The translations under genes and the position numbers were made by a program. The notes beneath the pieces are model-generated. The model saw only the letters and a list, made by a program, of their open reading frames with translations. It did not search any database and was not told where the DNA came from. DNA of 64,000 bases, from assembly GCA_902705825.1 (NCBI GenBank), contig CACSIL010000003.1:100125-164124 (forward strand), read 5' to 3'. The DNA is from Halioglobus japonicus. GTDB lineage: Bacteria > Pseudomonadota > Gammaproteobacteria > Pseudomonadales > Halieaceae. This document shows positions 1 through 9,334 of this stretch, piece after piece (the first letter of the stretch is position 1; each line of letters opens with the position of its first letter).

Positions 1-2166
1 GCCATGGTGAAGTTTGATGGCAGCAAATGGCTCGATGCCGACGGCGTAGACTGGAGCAGCGCAGTCAACTTCAACCTGCCAGATCATGATGTCTTCTCGA
101 TTAATGCCAACACGCTCGCCTCCAACTCAGTGGTAGAGTATGACCACGTAGGCACGATCCTGTTCAACATGGCGGTAAACCCGGTGACAGGCCGCGTCTA
201 TGTAACGAATACAGAATTGCCCAACCACATCATATTTGAAGGCCCGGGAAATCACGGCGGCAGTACTGTTCAAGGGCGTCTTTCAGAGTCCCGCATCACA
301 GTTTTGAACCCTGCCAACGGCAGTGTGGACCCCCAGCACCTCAACCAGCATATCGATTACAGCCAGCTGCACACGGATCCCGGCGCAAATCATGCCGCTA
401 TCAATGCACAAAAGAGTCATAGCCTTGCGACACCGCTGCAGCCAGTGGTTTCCAGTGATGGCTCAAAACTGTACGTGGCTGCCTACGGATCGGCAAAAAT
501 CGGGGTTTTCGATACACCGGGTATTGAAGCGGCAAATTTTGAAACCAGCTTCGACCCCACGGTGGAAAGTGGCAACTATATTTCCACCGGTGGCGGCCCG
601 GCCGGCATGGTACTGGATGAAGCGAATAACCGTCTTTATGTACTGACGCGATTTGCCAACCAGGTCGAAGTGATCAATCTGGCCAACAATAACATTGTAG
701 AGACCCATGCCCTGCACAACCCCGAGCCACAAGGCGTGGTCGACGGGCGTCCATTTCTCTACGATGCAGTTGCCACCTCTGCCAATGGCGAAACGTCCTG
801 CGCCAGTTGCCATATTTTCGGTGACATGGATCAGCTCGCCTGGAACCTGGGCAACCCCGATGAGCACATAACAACGAACTTCCAGAAAGCCTCTCCGGGC
901 TTACCGCTGGGCATCGACGCCACCTTCCACCCCATGAAAGGCCCCATGACAACCCAAACACTGCGGGGCATGTCAACTCACGGCGCGCTTCACTGGCGGG
1001 GCGACCGGGTTGATGGCTTCCTCGGGCAGGACGGCTGCGCGGAGCCAACAGGTTCTCACTGCTCCGAGATATTTTCGTTTTTTAACTTCATTGTTGCCTT
1101 CGAGGGCCTGGTGGGAATGGAAGGCACCATAACGAATGAAGAAATGGTGAAGTTTACGATTTTCGCGATGGAATTAACGCTGCCGCCCAACCCCATCCGC
1201 GCACTGGATAACTCACTGGATTCGATCGAACAGGCCGGCAAGGACGATTTCTTTGCGCCCTTCAACGACGGTGTTGCAGCCTGTGAAGGCTGTCACGAGC
1301 TTGAGCCTGAAAATGGCTTTTATGGCACCAGGGGCGACCAGACATTCGAAGGTGAGCCCCAGTCCTTCAAGGTTGCACATATGCGCAACCTGTATCACAA
1401 GGTGGGCATGTTCGGTCATTCCTCCTCCGAAATCAGTTCAGATACGGACGGACACCAGGGTGACCAGATCAGAGGCTTCGGGTTCCTTCACGATGGCTCT
1501 CATGACACGATAGAAACATTCCTCTCAGCAGGTGTTTTCAATACCAACGATAGCGAAGAGCGCAATCTGGCAGCTTTTGCTGCCGTCTTCCCAACTGACC
1601 TGGCACCCATTGTGGGGCAACAGGTCACACTGACCTCCGCTAACAGGGCTATTGCAGACCCCCGCATCGACCTGCTTGTTCAGCGGGCCAGCTCGGCTTT
1701 CCAGTCATTCATTCTGGGTGGCACAACGACGGAGTGTGAGTTGATTGCCAAGGGTACGGTAAATGGAGAACCCAGAGGCTGGCTGCGCCAGATCAACGGG
1801 CTATTTATCTCTGACGTGAACACCACTCTCACCGATGGACAACTGCGAGATCTTGCGGCTGTAGAGGGCCCCATAACATACACCTGCGTGCCTCCCGGTT
1901 CCGGCGAGCGTATGGCGATCAATCGGGATAGCGACAGTCATCTCGACGGCCTGGACAACTGTCCCTCAGTGGCCCACGAAAGCCAGGCGGATAGCGACAA
2001 CGACGGGATCGGTGATGCCTGTGACCCCGTGCAGGATCCGGATACCGATGGTGACGGCTGGCCTGACAAGCTCGATAACTGTCCGAAAATCGCAAACCCC
2101 GGACAGGAGGATGCTGATTCCAACGGGCGCGGTGACGCCTGTGAAAACAGTCCTATCGGTTGCTAG
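1..2166 (+). CDS. Dihaem cytochrome c peroxidase-like protein with YVTN and TSP3 repeats (5' partial)
   Basis: The open frame enters from the left edge and the first Met (base 4) is followed by no signal peptide, so the true start lies upstream. The first half shows YVTN-type beta-propeller sequence (for example VNPVTGRVYVTN). Two haem c sites follow, CASCH at about residue 266 and CEGCH at about 427 counted from base 4, in a MauG/cytochrome c peroxidase-like context. The C-terminal 80 residues are Asp/Asn-rich calcium-binding thrombospondin type-3 repeats (DSDNDGIGDACD and similar). This predicts an exported, periplasmic or surface electron-transfer protein. Substrate is unknown. The order propeller, dihaem domain, TSP3 is seen directly; peroxidase activity is inference. 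A strong hairpin terminator lies just after it. Confidence 0.8.
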   Translation, partial: AMVKFDGSKWLDADGVDWSSAVNFNLPDHDVFSINANTLASNSVVEYDHVGTILFNMAVNPVTGRVYVTNTELPNHIIFEGPGNHGGSTVQGRLSESRITVLNPANGSVDPQHLNQHIDYSQLHTDPGANHAAINAQKSHSLATPLQPVVSSDGSKLYVAAYGSAKIGVFDTPGIEAANFETSFDPTVESGNYISTGGGPAGMVLDEANNRLYVLTRFANQVEVINLANNNIVETHALHNPEPQGVVDGRPFLYDAVATSANGETSCASCHIFGDMDQLAWNLGNPDEHITTNFQKASPGLPLGIDATFHPMKGPMTTQTLRGMSTHGALHWRGDRVDGFLGQDGCAEPTGSHCSEIFSFFNFIVAFEGLVGMEGTITNEEMVKFTIFAMELTLPPNPIRALDNSLDSIEQAGKDDFFAPFNDGVAACEGCHELEPENGFYGTRGDQTFEGEPQSFKVAHMRNLYHKVGMFGHSSSEISSDTDGHQGDQIRGFGFLHDGSHDTIETFLSAGVFNTNDSEERNLAAFAAVFPTDLAPIVGQQVTLTSANRAIADPRIDLLVQRASSAFQSFILGGTTTECELIAKGTVNGEPRGWLRQINGLFISDVNTTLTDGQLRDLAAVEGPITYTCVPPGSGERMAINRDSDSHLDGLDNCPSVAHESQADSDNDGIGDACDPVQDPDTDGDGWPDKLDNCPKIANPGQEDADSNGRGDACENSPIGC

Positions 2167-2212
2167 AAACAGGTAGGCGTTACAAACGCCTTTAACTAGT
2201 CAGTGTACTTTC

Positions 2213-2235
2213 CAGGGGCCTCAGGCCCCTGTTTT
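2213..2235 (+). terminator. Rho-independent terminator after the cytochrome gene
   Basis: An 8-bp GC-rich perfect stem (CAGGGGCC/GGCCCCTG) with a TCA loop is followed by TTTT. A weaker hairpin (AGGCGT/ACGCCT, 2175-2191, then TTT) precedes it. The next gene is on the opposite strand, so it separates convergent units. Confidence 0.8.
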
Positions 2236-2258
2236 CGTTAATGGGCCCCGGTTTTCAG

Positions 2259-2696
2259 TTACGGCGCCCGCCACTCACCGGGACTGCACTGCCAATTCTT
2301 ACTGGCTTTTACAATACGCTGCTGGGGAGTGACCCTGAACATATGAGTCTCACCGGATGGCAGCAGCAGAAAAGCAGCCATGGTCGGCGCTCCCTCATCA
2401 CTAAAATACGACAGCACCTGTATGGGGCCATTATTGCCATAGAGCAGGGGCTGGTCGGCAACTCCCCTGGCACGCGCGATGTTCTCGCTGCCCACCCACA
2501 GCTCCAGAGTGACCAAACCCAAGCGCTCAGTACACGAATAGTAGGCTTGTTCAGGGCTGGCAGACCAGGTTACGCCTGCCATAAAGTCTTCCTCGCCGCC
2601 TGTCGTGCCCTGGACCTTTGACAACACATCATCGAGGTGGGCGCCACTGACAAGCGGAGCAACAAGCAGGGAGAGAATCGGAATCCAGTACCTCAT
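2259..2696 (-). CDS. Hypothetical exported protein
   Basis: The product is 145 residues. The N-terminus has one charged residue and a hydrophobic stretch ending near VSG-AH, a plausible type I signal peptide. The mature part has two cysteines (in YYSCTE and WQCSPG) that could form a disulfide. No family is recognised. It converges on the cytochrome gene with the terminator between, and runs divergently from the RNase II gene. The ATG has only a weak upstream GAG. Confidence 0.55.
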   Translation of the reverse strand: MRYWIPILSLLVAPLVSGAHLDDVLSKVQGTTGGEEDFMAGVTWSASPEQAYYSCTERLGLVTLELWVGSENIARARGVADQPLLYGNNGPIQVLSYFSDEGAPTMAAFLLLPSGETHMFRVTPQQRIVKASKNWQCSPGEWRAP

Positions 2697-2982
2697 ACAT
2701 TTTTACTCTATTGTGTTAATCGGCAGCGCTCACATTCATAACTGAATTTCCCGGCGCACTCAAATAGATTTTGAATTGCCGCGCTCCTCGCTCTCTCGCC
2801 ATTGTCGCTTCAAGGGAGATAACATCTGGTGTGAATCTGCGGTGATTGCAGGTGTTCACAGTCCGATTCCAGCAGTCTGGAAGAATCGACTTGTCACTAC
2901 CTTTCGAACAGAACTCACTGACAGCCGTGGCGATTTCGGCTACGATGCACAGCCTATATCTTTAAATAAAGTTGTCCCACGA

Positions 2983-4956
2983 ATGCTCAGCCAGGATACC
3001 CTCTCGCAACTGCAAGGCCTGAAGTCGCAAATGGAGGCCGAGAAAGAACGCGCCGAAGCGGTAATCAAAGGCACCCAGGCCCGCTACGGTTTTGCGGTAC
3101 TCGACGATGGGCGGGAGATATTCATTCCGCCGCAGGAAATGCTCAAGGCCTTTCCCGATGATCGGGTGAAGGTCTGTATTCGTCCCACCAAAGACAACAA
3201 AACCATCGCCGATATCGAAAAACTGGTGAACAGCCCACTGCTGGACTTCACCGGCCGTTGCGTGCGCAAAGGAAAAGCTGTTTTTGTGGAGCCAGATCTC
3301 AAACAGTTGAACCGCTGGCTGTTTATTCCGCCGCAAGCACGCAACGGCGCAAAAGAGGGAGACTACCTGCGCTGCGCTATCCTGCGCCATCCTATTCGCG
3401 ATGGAAAACCGCAGGCCAAAGTGCTTTCTGTTATCGGCGATGAGAGTACACCCGGCATCGAAAACCTGTACTGCATTGCCAAGTACCGTCTGGCCACGGC
3501 ATGGAGCAACGCCGTCAAAGAGGAAATCAAGGAGATCAAGGAGCAGCTCTCACCGCTCGAAACACAGAAGCGCCGCGATCTCACCGACCTCGAATTTGTT
3601 TCCATCGATTCCAGTAAAACTCTGGATATCGATGATGCGCTGTACGCCGAGATCAGCACCGACGGCTGGGTGCTGTTCGTCGCTATCGCGGACCCCACCG
3701 CCTACATTGGCAACGAATCCAACTTGCGCCGCGATATGGCAGCGCGAGGAACATCTGTTTACTTCCACGGTGACGTATTACCAATGCTGCCAGAGGAGCT
3801 CTCGCAGGATACCTGTGCGTTGTCCGAGGGTGTCGACCGCGCCGCACTGGTGTGCAAGATCGCTATCAGTGACAGCGGCGAAATTGGTGACTTTGAGTTT
3901 ATCGAAGCGACCATTCGCTCGCGGGCAAAACTGTCGTATTTCGCTGTTGATCGCTACCTTAACGGCCAGTACGACGAACTCATGAGCCACGCCTCACCGC
4001 TGGAAACGCTGTATCAGCTATACCGAGCATTGCGTGCGCGCCGTGAGCAACACAATCTGGTGATGGATGATCGCCAGGAATATCGTTGGGTAATGAACGA
4101 CGATAAACAAATCGAGACCATTGAACCGACAGAAAAACTGCTGTCACAAAGGCTGGTGGAAGAATGTATGGTTGCCGCCAATCGTTGTGCAGCAAGCTTC
4201 CTGCAGACTCACAAGGCCAGTGGCCCGTTTGTATCGCACCCAGGCTTTCGCGCTGATCGCAGTGATGAGGTGAAAAAGTTTCTTACCCTGCATGCACCGG
4301 AGTTGGCTGAGCTAGATCACACTACCGTCACTGGCTATCGCGATATCATGCGCGGCCTCGCCGCTTCCGAGAATCCGCTGCCGCTGCGCGCCATGGTCAA
4401 TCGCCTGCTGACGCGCGCGGAGCTCTCCTGCGAGCCAGCACCGCATATGGGCATGGCACTGGACTGCTACACCAATTGCACATCGCCGCTGCGAAAGTAC
4501 ACGGATTTTCTGGTGCACCTGCAGATCAAAGCGTTACTGCACGAGACTGAAGCCAAAAAAGTCGATCCGGACACACTGGCCGAACTGAAGGTGCGCCTCG
4601 GTGCCTGCCGCGCCGCCACACTGGAAGCGGAGCGCTGGCTCGCCAGCAATTACCTGAAACGTATTACCAGCGACAGCCCCCCCATTTTCAATGCCACCAT
4701 CACCCATGTCACCAGCAGCGGATTCAGCGCGAGGCTGGACGACAATGGTTTAACGGGCTTCGTAGATTTACGCAAGGATCCGGAAAAGTTCAGCTACGAC
4801 AAATGGACGGCAAGCCTCACCAGCACTACCCGGCGGTTCCAGTTAAATCAAAGTGTGCAGTTGAACTTTCTGGGCGCCGATGAGGAGGGATCATTTCAAT
4901 CCCTGTTCAGTCCCGTTGCGGACTGCGGTCTGAAATCCACCGTCAAATCGGACTAA
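2983..4956 (+). CDS. rnb: Exoribonuclease II (RNase II family)
   Basis: RNase II degrades single-stranded RNA 3' to 5' in the cytoplasm and takes part in mRNA decay. The ATG at 2983 gives 657 residues, near the 644 of E. coli RNase II; an in-frame upstream extension to 2776 has no family-like sequence and is probably untranslated. The N-terminal third carries cold-shock/OB-like sequence. The RNB active-site block DSSKTLDIDDA starts at residue 209, with the metal-binding Asp residues at 209, 215, 217 and 218. An S1-like domain occupies about residues 565-650. The stop overlaps the stop of the convergent downstream gene by two bases. Confidence in the family is high. Confidence 0.93.
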   Translation: MLSQDTLSQLQGLKSQMEAEKERAEAVIKGTQARYGFAVLDDGREIFIPPQEMLKAFPDDRVKVCIRPTKDNKTIADIEKLVNSPLLDFTGRCVRKGKAVFVEPDLKQLNRWLFIPPQARNGAKEGDYLRCAILRHPIRDGKPQAKVLSVIGDESTPGIENLYCIAKYRLATAWSNAVKEEIKEIKEQLSPLETQKRRDLTDLEFVSIDSSKTLDIDDALYAEISTDGWVLFVAIADPTAYIGNESNLRRDMAARGTSVYFHGDVLPMLPEELSQDTCALSEGVDRAALVCKIAISDSGEIGDFEFIEATIRSRAKLSYFAVDRYLNGQYDELMSHASPLETLYQLYRALRARREQHNLVMDDRQEYRWVMNDDKQIETIEPTEKLLSQRLVEECMVAANRCAASFLQTHKASGPFVSHPGFRADRSDEVKKFLTLHAPELAELDHTTVTGYRDIMRGLAASENPLPLRAMVNRLLTRAELSCEPAPHMGMALDCYTNCTSPLRKYTDFLVHLQIKALLHETEAKKVDPDTLAELKVRLGACRAATLEAERWLASNYLKRITSDSPPIFNATITHVTSSGFSARLDDNGLTGFVDLRKDPEKFSYDKWTASLTSTTRRFQLNQSVQLNFLGADEEGSFQSLFSPVADCGLKSTVKSD

Positions 4957-5261
4957 TCTGCCCGCGGGGACGCGGCTTCTTTTTCGTGCATCGCGCGTGG
5001 CAGAACGTTACTGTAGCGGGAAAGATGCTGCTGCAGGCCAGAGACCAGTTGTATCATCTCCCGCACACCCAGGTTGCGCAAATACTCGCCCATCTCGGTG
5101 TGACTTCCACTGATGGCAGAGACATCCATCGTTTGGAATGCATCGATAATTGATTGTTCGCGCAGTGTGTAAGCCTCATCACCAAAAATAAGCTTGGTGA
5201 AAGTATTCACAATCGCGATTTCAGTGACCGGCTGTTCTTTTTCTTTTAACGCGCGTCCCAT
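4953..5261 (-). CDS. Hypothetical cytoplasmic protein
   Basis: The 102-residue product begins MGRALKEKEQ. The start at 5261 is chosen because GGAGG sits 8 bases upstream; a longer frame to 5351 lacks such a site. It is mostly helical in character, with no signal peptide or membrane segment. No family is recognised. It lies between convergent rnb and the 3' end of asnS, with a 180-base gap to asnS that may hold its promoter. Confidence 0.55.
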   Translation of the reverse strand: MGRALKEKEQPVTEIAIVNTFTKLIFGDEAYTLREQSIIDAFQTMDVSAISGSHTEMGEYLRNLGVREMIQLVSGLQQHLSRYSNVLPRAMHEKEAASPRAD

Positions 5262-5441
5262 CCAGATTACCTCCGCCGCCCTTCTTAACCACTGAGCAGC
5301 TCTTTTCCATGAGTTTTCAGTATGGCGGAGAGATCGCAACGCTCTGGTCATTTTTCAGGCAATTTTGCACAAACTGAGGCAGAAATATCGGCAAACGCCC
5401 AATTTGGGTCAGGATTTTGCCGCTGTGGCAATCAAGGGGCG

Positions 5442-6839
5442 CTAGAAAATAGCGTGCCCCGGCGTGCGTGGGAACGGTATGGCATCGCGCACATTTTCCA
5501 TACCGGTGACATAATTCAGCAAACGTTCAAAGCCGAGACCGAAGCCGGCGTGGGGGACAGTGCCATAGCGACGCAGATCGCGGTACCACCATAAATCCTC
5601 ACGCAGCGCCTCATCCATCCGCGAGTCCAGCATGTCCAGACGCTCCTCACGCTGGGCGCCACCGATGATCTCACCAATCCCTGGCGCCAGCACATCCATC
5701 GCCGCTACGGTTTTGCCATCATCGTTCAGGCGCATGTAGAAGGCCTTGATATCTTTAGGGTAGTTCATCACAACCACAGGCCTGCCCACATGCTTCTCGG
5801 TCAGATAGCGCTCGTGCTCGGATGCGAGATCCAGCCCCCAGTCCACCGGAAACTCAAAGGCCTGACCGCTGTTTTTCAGAATTTCGATCGCCTCGCCATA
5901 TTCCATGCGCTCAAACGGACTATCGATGACGCCGCGCAGCCGCTCTATCACACCGTCATCGATGTGCTGCTGGAAAAAGGCAATGTCATCTTCGCGTTCT
6001 TCCAGCACTGCGCCAATCGCGTGCTTGAGCAGGCTCTCGGCAAGTGCGGCATTGTCGTTGAGATCGGCAAACGCGATCTCCGGCTCCACCATCCAGAACT
6101 CTGCCAGGTGGCGGCTGGTGTTGGAGTTTTCTGCCCGGAAAGTAGGGCCGAAGGTGTAAACCTTGCTCATCGCCAGACAGTAGGATTCCACCTCCAATTG
6201 CCCCGATACGGTCAGGAAGGACTCAGCGGCAAAAAAATCTTTCTCAAAATCCACCGCTCCGCTGTCATCGCGTGGCAGATTGGTGAAATCCAGCGTGCTC
6301 ACTTTGAACAGTTCACCGGCCCCTTCACAATCACTGCCGGTGATGATGGGCGTATTGACCCAGTGAAAGCCATTGTCGTAAAAATAATTGTGGATGGCAT
6401 GGGCCAGCGTATTGCGCACACGCGTGATCGCTCCAAAGGTATTGGTACGCGGGCGCAGGTGGGCCTGAGTGCGCAGGTATTCAAAGCTGTGGCGCTTTTT
6501 GGCAATGGGATAGGTCTCTGGATCATCAACACCGCCGATCACCTCGACCGCGCTGGCCTGAATCTCCATACTCTGGCCCTTGCCCTGAGACTCCACCAAC
6601 TCCCCACTGACGACAACCGCACACCCGGTGGACAGGGTCAGCACCTCTGGCTCGTAGTTGTCCAGGGTATTGGGCACCACCGCCTGTATCGCATCGAAGG
6701 CAGAGCCGTCGTGCACAGCCAGAAACGATATCCCGGCCTTGGAATCGCGCTTGCTGCGCAGCCAGCCTTTGACGGTGACCTGTGAGCCCAGGGCTACTTT
6801 GCCGCTGAACAGGGTGGCGATGGAGTTGTATTGGGGCAT
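5442..6839 (-). CDS. asnS: Asparaginyl-tRNA synthetase
   Basis: AsnRS charges tRNA-Asn with asparagine. At 465 residues it matches the E. coli enzyme (466). An N-terminal OB-fold anticodon-binding region ([19 protein letters not shown]) is followed by the class IIb catalytic domain. Motif 2 is visible as [16 protein letters not shown] and motif 3 as [15 protein letters not shown] near the C-terminus. It appears monocistronic, with 139 bases separating it from the downstream SDR gene. No frameshift is seen. Confidence 0.97.
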   Translation of the reverse strand: MPQYNSIATLFSGKVALGSQVTVKGWLRSKRDSKAGISFLAVHDGSAFDAIQAVVPNTLDNYEPEVLTLSTGCAVVVSGELVESQGKGQSMEIQASAVEVIGGVDDPETYPIAKKRHSFEYLRTQAHLRPRTNTFGAITRVRNTLAHAIHNYFYDNGFHWVNTPIITGSDCEGAGELFKVSTLDFTNLPRDDSGAVDFEKDFFAAESFLTVSGQLEVESYCLAMSKVYTFGPTFRAENSNTSRHLAEFWMVEPEIAFADLNDNAALAESLLKHAIGAVLEEREDDIAFFQQHIDDGVIERLRGVIDSPFERMEYGEAIEILKNSGQAFEFPVDWGLDLASEHERYLTEKHVGRPVVVMNYPKDIKAFYMRLNDDGKTVAAMDVLAPGIGEIIGGAQREERLDMLDSRMDEALREDLWWYRDLRRYGTVPHAGFGLGFERLLNYVTGMENVRDAIPFPRTPGHAIF

Positions 6840-6978
6840 TGCAGTGGTCTTCTGTTAGAACGGAATTGCTGGCGCGTAGGTTACCTAAACCTGTTCAGAG
6901 CTACCAGTAGATAAGGGCTGAATGATTCATTGCCACTTGTGCCCCCGGCGGCACATACGCACACCGGGGATATCCGCA

Positions 6979-7926
6979 TCAGTAATCAAACGACTGCCCG
7001 ACCAACTCCTCAGATAAAAGCCATAGGCGATCAGCCGCCGCCTGATTAACCGCATAGGGTTCCACGCCAGTACTCTTACCTTCCACCGCCGTCGCTGCAA
7101 TCTGGCAGTCCTCCAGATAAATTCCACCGCGGCCCGAGAGTTGCGGCGATGACGCCGCCCAGACGGTGGTGGCAGCACCCTGCTCCACGGATTTAAACTC
7201 CAGTTTCTGGCCGGAAGGGCTTTTTTCACTCAGCGTGACAAGATCGGCCTCCTCCATATGACGACCGAGATTCGTCATGATCGCACCGGGATGGACAGCG
7301 AATGAACGCACACCCCGTTCCCGGGTACGCAGATCCAGACCCACGGTAAACAGTACATTAGCGGTCTTGGACTCACCGTATGCCTGCCATTTGTCGTAGG
7401 GGCGACGCAGGTAGGAGGGGTCGTCAAAATTAAAACGCGCAAACTTGTGTCCCGCCGAACTGAGGTTGATCACCCTGCCGGGGGCACCGTCCAGCAACGC
7501 TTCTGACAACAAGCCGGTGAACAGGAAGTGGCCCAGGTGGTTGGTGCCAAATTGCATTTCAAAATCCTGCGCCGTGCGCTGCAGCGGACAGGCCATAACA
7601 CCTGCGTTATTGATCAACAGCTGAATTTCCGAGTGATACAGCAGTATTTCTGTGGCCGCGTTGCGCACACTGTTGAGATCAGCCAGATCCATACGCTGCG
7701 TGAGCAGTTGTGCATCCGGTTGCGCTTGCAGCAACTGGGCTGCAACGGCTTCCAGCTTGTCCTCGTCGCGCGCGACCATGAGTACGGTCGCACCCGCAGC
7801 GGCCAACACGCGGCAGGTTTCTAAACCCAACCCGGAGGAGGCACCGGTAACAACGGCGAGTTTACCCTCCAGGGAAATACCCTCAATTACCTGATCGGTT
7901 GTGGAGCTTGCATCAAAGCGGTTCAT
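6979..7926 (-). CDS. Short-chain dehydrogenase/reductase (retinol dehydrogenase-like)
   Basis: An NAD(P)-dependent SDR oxidoreductase of 315 residues. It has the cofactor motif TGASSGLG near the N-terminus, the NNAG motif, and the catalytic YxxSK as YGESK. The long C-terminal region resembles the RDH/WW-oxidoreductase branch rather than FabG. The start at 7926 is preferred over 7941 because GGGGA lies about 8 bases upstream. The substrate cannot be told from sequence. A PPOX-family flavoprotein gene is divergently transcribed from the shared gap. Confidence 0.85.
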   Translation of the reverse strand: MNRFDASSTTDQVIEGISLEGKLAVVTGASSGLGLETCRVLAAAGATVLMVARDEDKLEAVAAQLLQAQPDAQLLTQRMDLADLNSVRNAATEILLYHSEIQLLINNAGVMACPLQRTAQDFEMQFGTNHLGHFLFTGLLSEALLDGAPGRVINLSSAGHKFARFNFDDPSYLRRPYDKWQAYGESKTANVLFTVGLDLRTRERGVRSFAVHPGAIMTNLGRHMEEADLVTLSEKSPSGQKLEFKSVEQGAATTVWAASSPQLSGRGGIYLEDCQIAATAVEGKSTGVEPYAVNQAAADRLWLLSEELVGQSFDY

Positions 7927-8033
7927 GCTGAGTTTCCCCATTTGTTTCAGTACAAGTATTGTGGCCCCTGACGATTGCCGTTTTAATGGCCAGATCGGTC
8001 ACAGACCACTGCTTTAAGCTTACAGGTTTTTTT

Positions 8034-8420
8034 ATGAACGCCAATCACTCAAATTTCCTAGAAAATGGTAACTACATCAGTTTTGCCACTAAAAAACGCT
8101 CCGGCGACTGGGTGGCCACCCCCGTTTGGTTCGCACCCGACCAGGGCAATTACTATCTCTTCAGCGCCGGGAACGCGGGCAAGGTAAAGCGCCTGCGCAA
8201 CTTCAGTGAGTCGCGCATTGCGCCGTGCACCATGACAGGTACGCTTACTGGCGAGTGGTTGGACACGCACGCCTATGTGCTCGACGATCCTGCAGACCAG
8301 GCCACAGCACTGAAGGCACTGCGCCGCAAATACGGTTTACAAATGTTGACGGCAGACTTCTTCTCCCGCCTCACAGGCAAAATGGCACGCCGAGCGTATA
8401 TCCGGATTGAACCTCAGTAA
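8034..8420 (+). CDS. PPOX-class F420/FMN-binding family protein
   Basis: A 128-residue split-barrel protein related to pyridoxamine-phosphate-oxidase-fold proteins. FATKKRSGDWVATPVWF and GNAGKVKRLRNFSES are typical of the small Rv2061-like PPOX group, whose members bind flavin or deazaflavin cofactors. The ATG at 8034 starts the conserved region; an upstream in-frame extension looks non-coding. Cofactor and substrate are not predictable. It is convergent with cysH across a 130-base gap in which I see no clear terminator. Confidence 0.75.
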   Translation: MNANHSNFLENGNYISFATKKRSGDWVATPVWFAPDQGNYYLFSAGNAGKVKRLRNFSESRIAPCTMTGTLTGEWLDTHAYVLDDPADQATALKALRRKYGLQMLTADFFSRLTGKMARRAYIRIEPQ

Positions 8421-8550
8421 CTCTCGTGCAGGAGTTCTTCCATAGCGCTTCATCGGGCTCCGTGTGTATCCGGGCCTGTTTTATGACGTTCACTGCCGCG
8501 ACGGCGGTGGGTGTGGGAATTGCAGTGGGCTAGCTCGGCGAGCTGTGCGC

Positions 8551-9177
8551 TCAGGCCGTGGTATGCAAGCCGCATTCGCGGCCGTCAAACACCTTGGTGG
8601 GGTCGAAGTAGTGCTTGCAGGTGGGCAGATCGTAGCGCGCCATATACGCTTCTACATCATCTTCTGACCAGTAGAACAGTGGTGCGACCTTGATGATGCC
8701 ACGACCATCCATTGACACAATATCCAGGCTCTTACGCATTTCGGTTTCTTCGCGGCGAATACCTGTCAGCCAGATTTCCGGCTGCAATTCATCCAGCGCG
8801 CGCGCAAACGGCTCTAACTTCACCTGCCGGGTGAATTCCTGATGGCGCTCTTCTTCATCGACGGTGGGGATGCCACCCATGATGGCATTGCGCCGCTCGG
8901 AGGTCATTTCAGGCGAGTAGACAAGGATGTTCAAATCCAGATCTCGAATTAAACGCTCGGCCACCACATAGGTGTCGCGCAGGTTGTAGCCGGTATCGAC
9001 CCAGACGGTTGGCACGGTTTTGTCGATTTCACTCACCAGATGCAACATCACCGCCGCGTTGCGGCCCATGCTGGTAGTCGCAATCGTCTTGCGGCCCAGA
9101 CTCAGAGCCCAGGTCACAATCTCGGCAGCACTGGCATTGCGCAAGCTGTCGTTAATGCTGTCAAGATCCAATTTCAA
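8551..9177 (-). CDS. cysH: Phosphoadenylyl-sulfate reductase
   Basis: Reduces PAPS to sulfite with thioredoxin in assimilatory sulfate reduction. The 208-residue product has a PP-loop-like TTSMGRNAAVMLHL segment near residue 34, the LTGIRREET motif, and the C-terminal catalytic ECGLH with Cys202. The paired CC motifs that bind the [4Fe-4S] cluster of APS-type enzymes are absent, so PAPS is the expected substrate. It is shorter than E. coli CysH (244). No other cys gene is adjacent. Confidence 0.9.
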   Translation of the reverse strand: MKLDLDSINDSLRNASAAEIVTWALSLGRKTIATTSMGRNAAVMLHLVSEIDKTVPTVWVDTGYNLRDTYVVAERLIRDLDLNILVYSPEMTSERRNAIMGGIPTVDEEERHQEFTRQVKLEPFARALDELQPEIWLTGIRREETEMRKSLDIVSMDGRGIIKVAPLFYWSEDDVEAYMARYDLPTCKHYFDPTKVFDGRECGLHTTA

Positions 9178-9334
9178 GCGGCTGTCATACCCATAGAGAA
9201 AGCGTCAAGTTGGGCACTTTATAGAATCAAAAAGGGAGTTACAAATAACCAGGAAGCATATAGATATAGCTGATTTATCAATGCACCCTTCCCGTCCACG
9301 GTGAGCGGCCGCTGATACCGGGATAATTAGCGGC
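9178..9334. promoter_or_regulatory. Gap upstream of cysH and downstream of the ParA gene
   Basis: This 157-base AT-richer stretch should carry the cysH promoter, but no clean sigma-70 pair stands out. Its left end holds two GCGGCCGC words (one inside the end of the ParA gene) that could fold. A CysB-type site cannot be recognised by eye. Confidence 0.3.

Noticed and set aside
5790-6785. Long open frame of 331 codons on the plus strand
   Set aside because: Antisense to asnS over nearly its whole length; composition is the mirror of the real gene and no motif is seen.
8464-8667. 67-codon frame between the PPOX gene and cysH
   Set aside because: Overlaps the 3' end of cysH on the other strand and has no ribosome-binding site.
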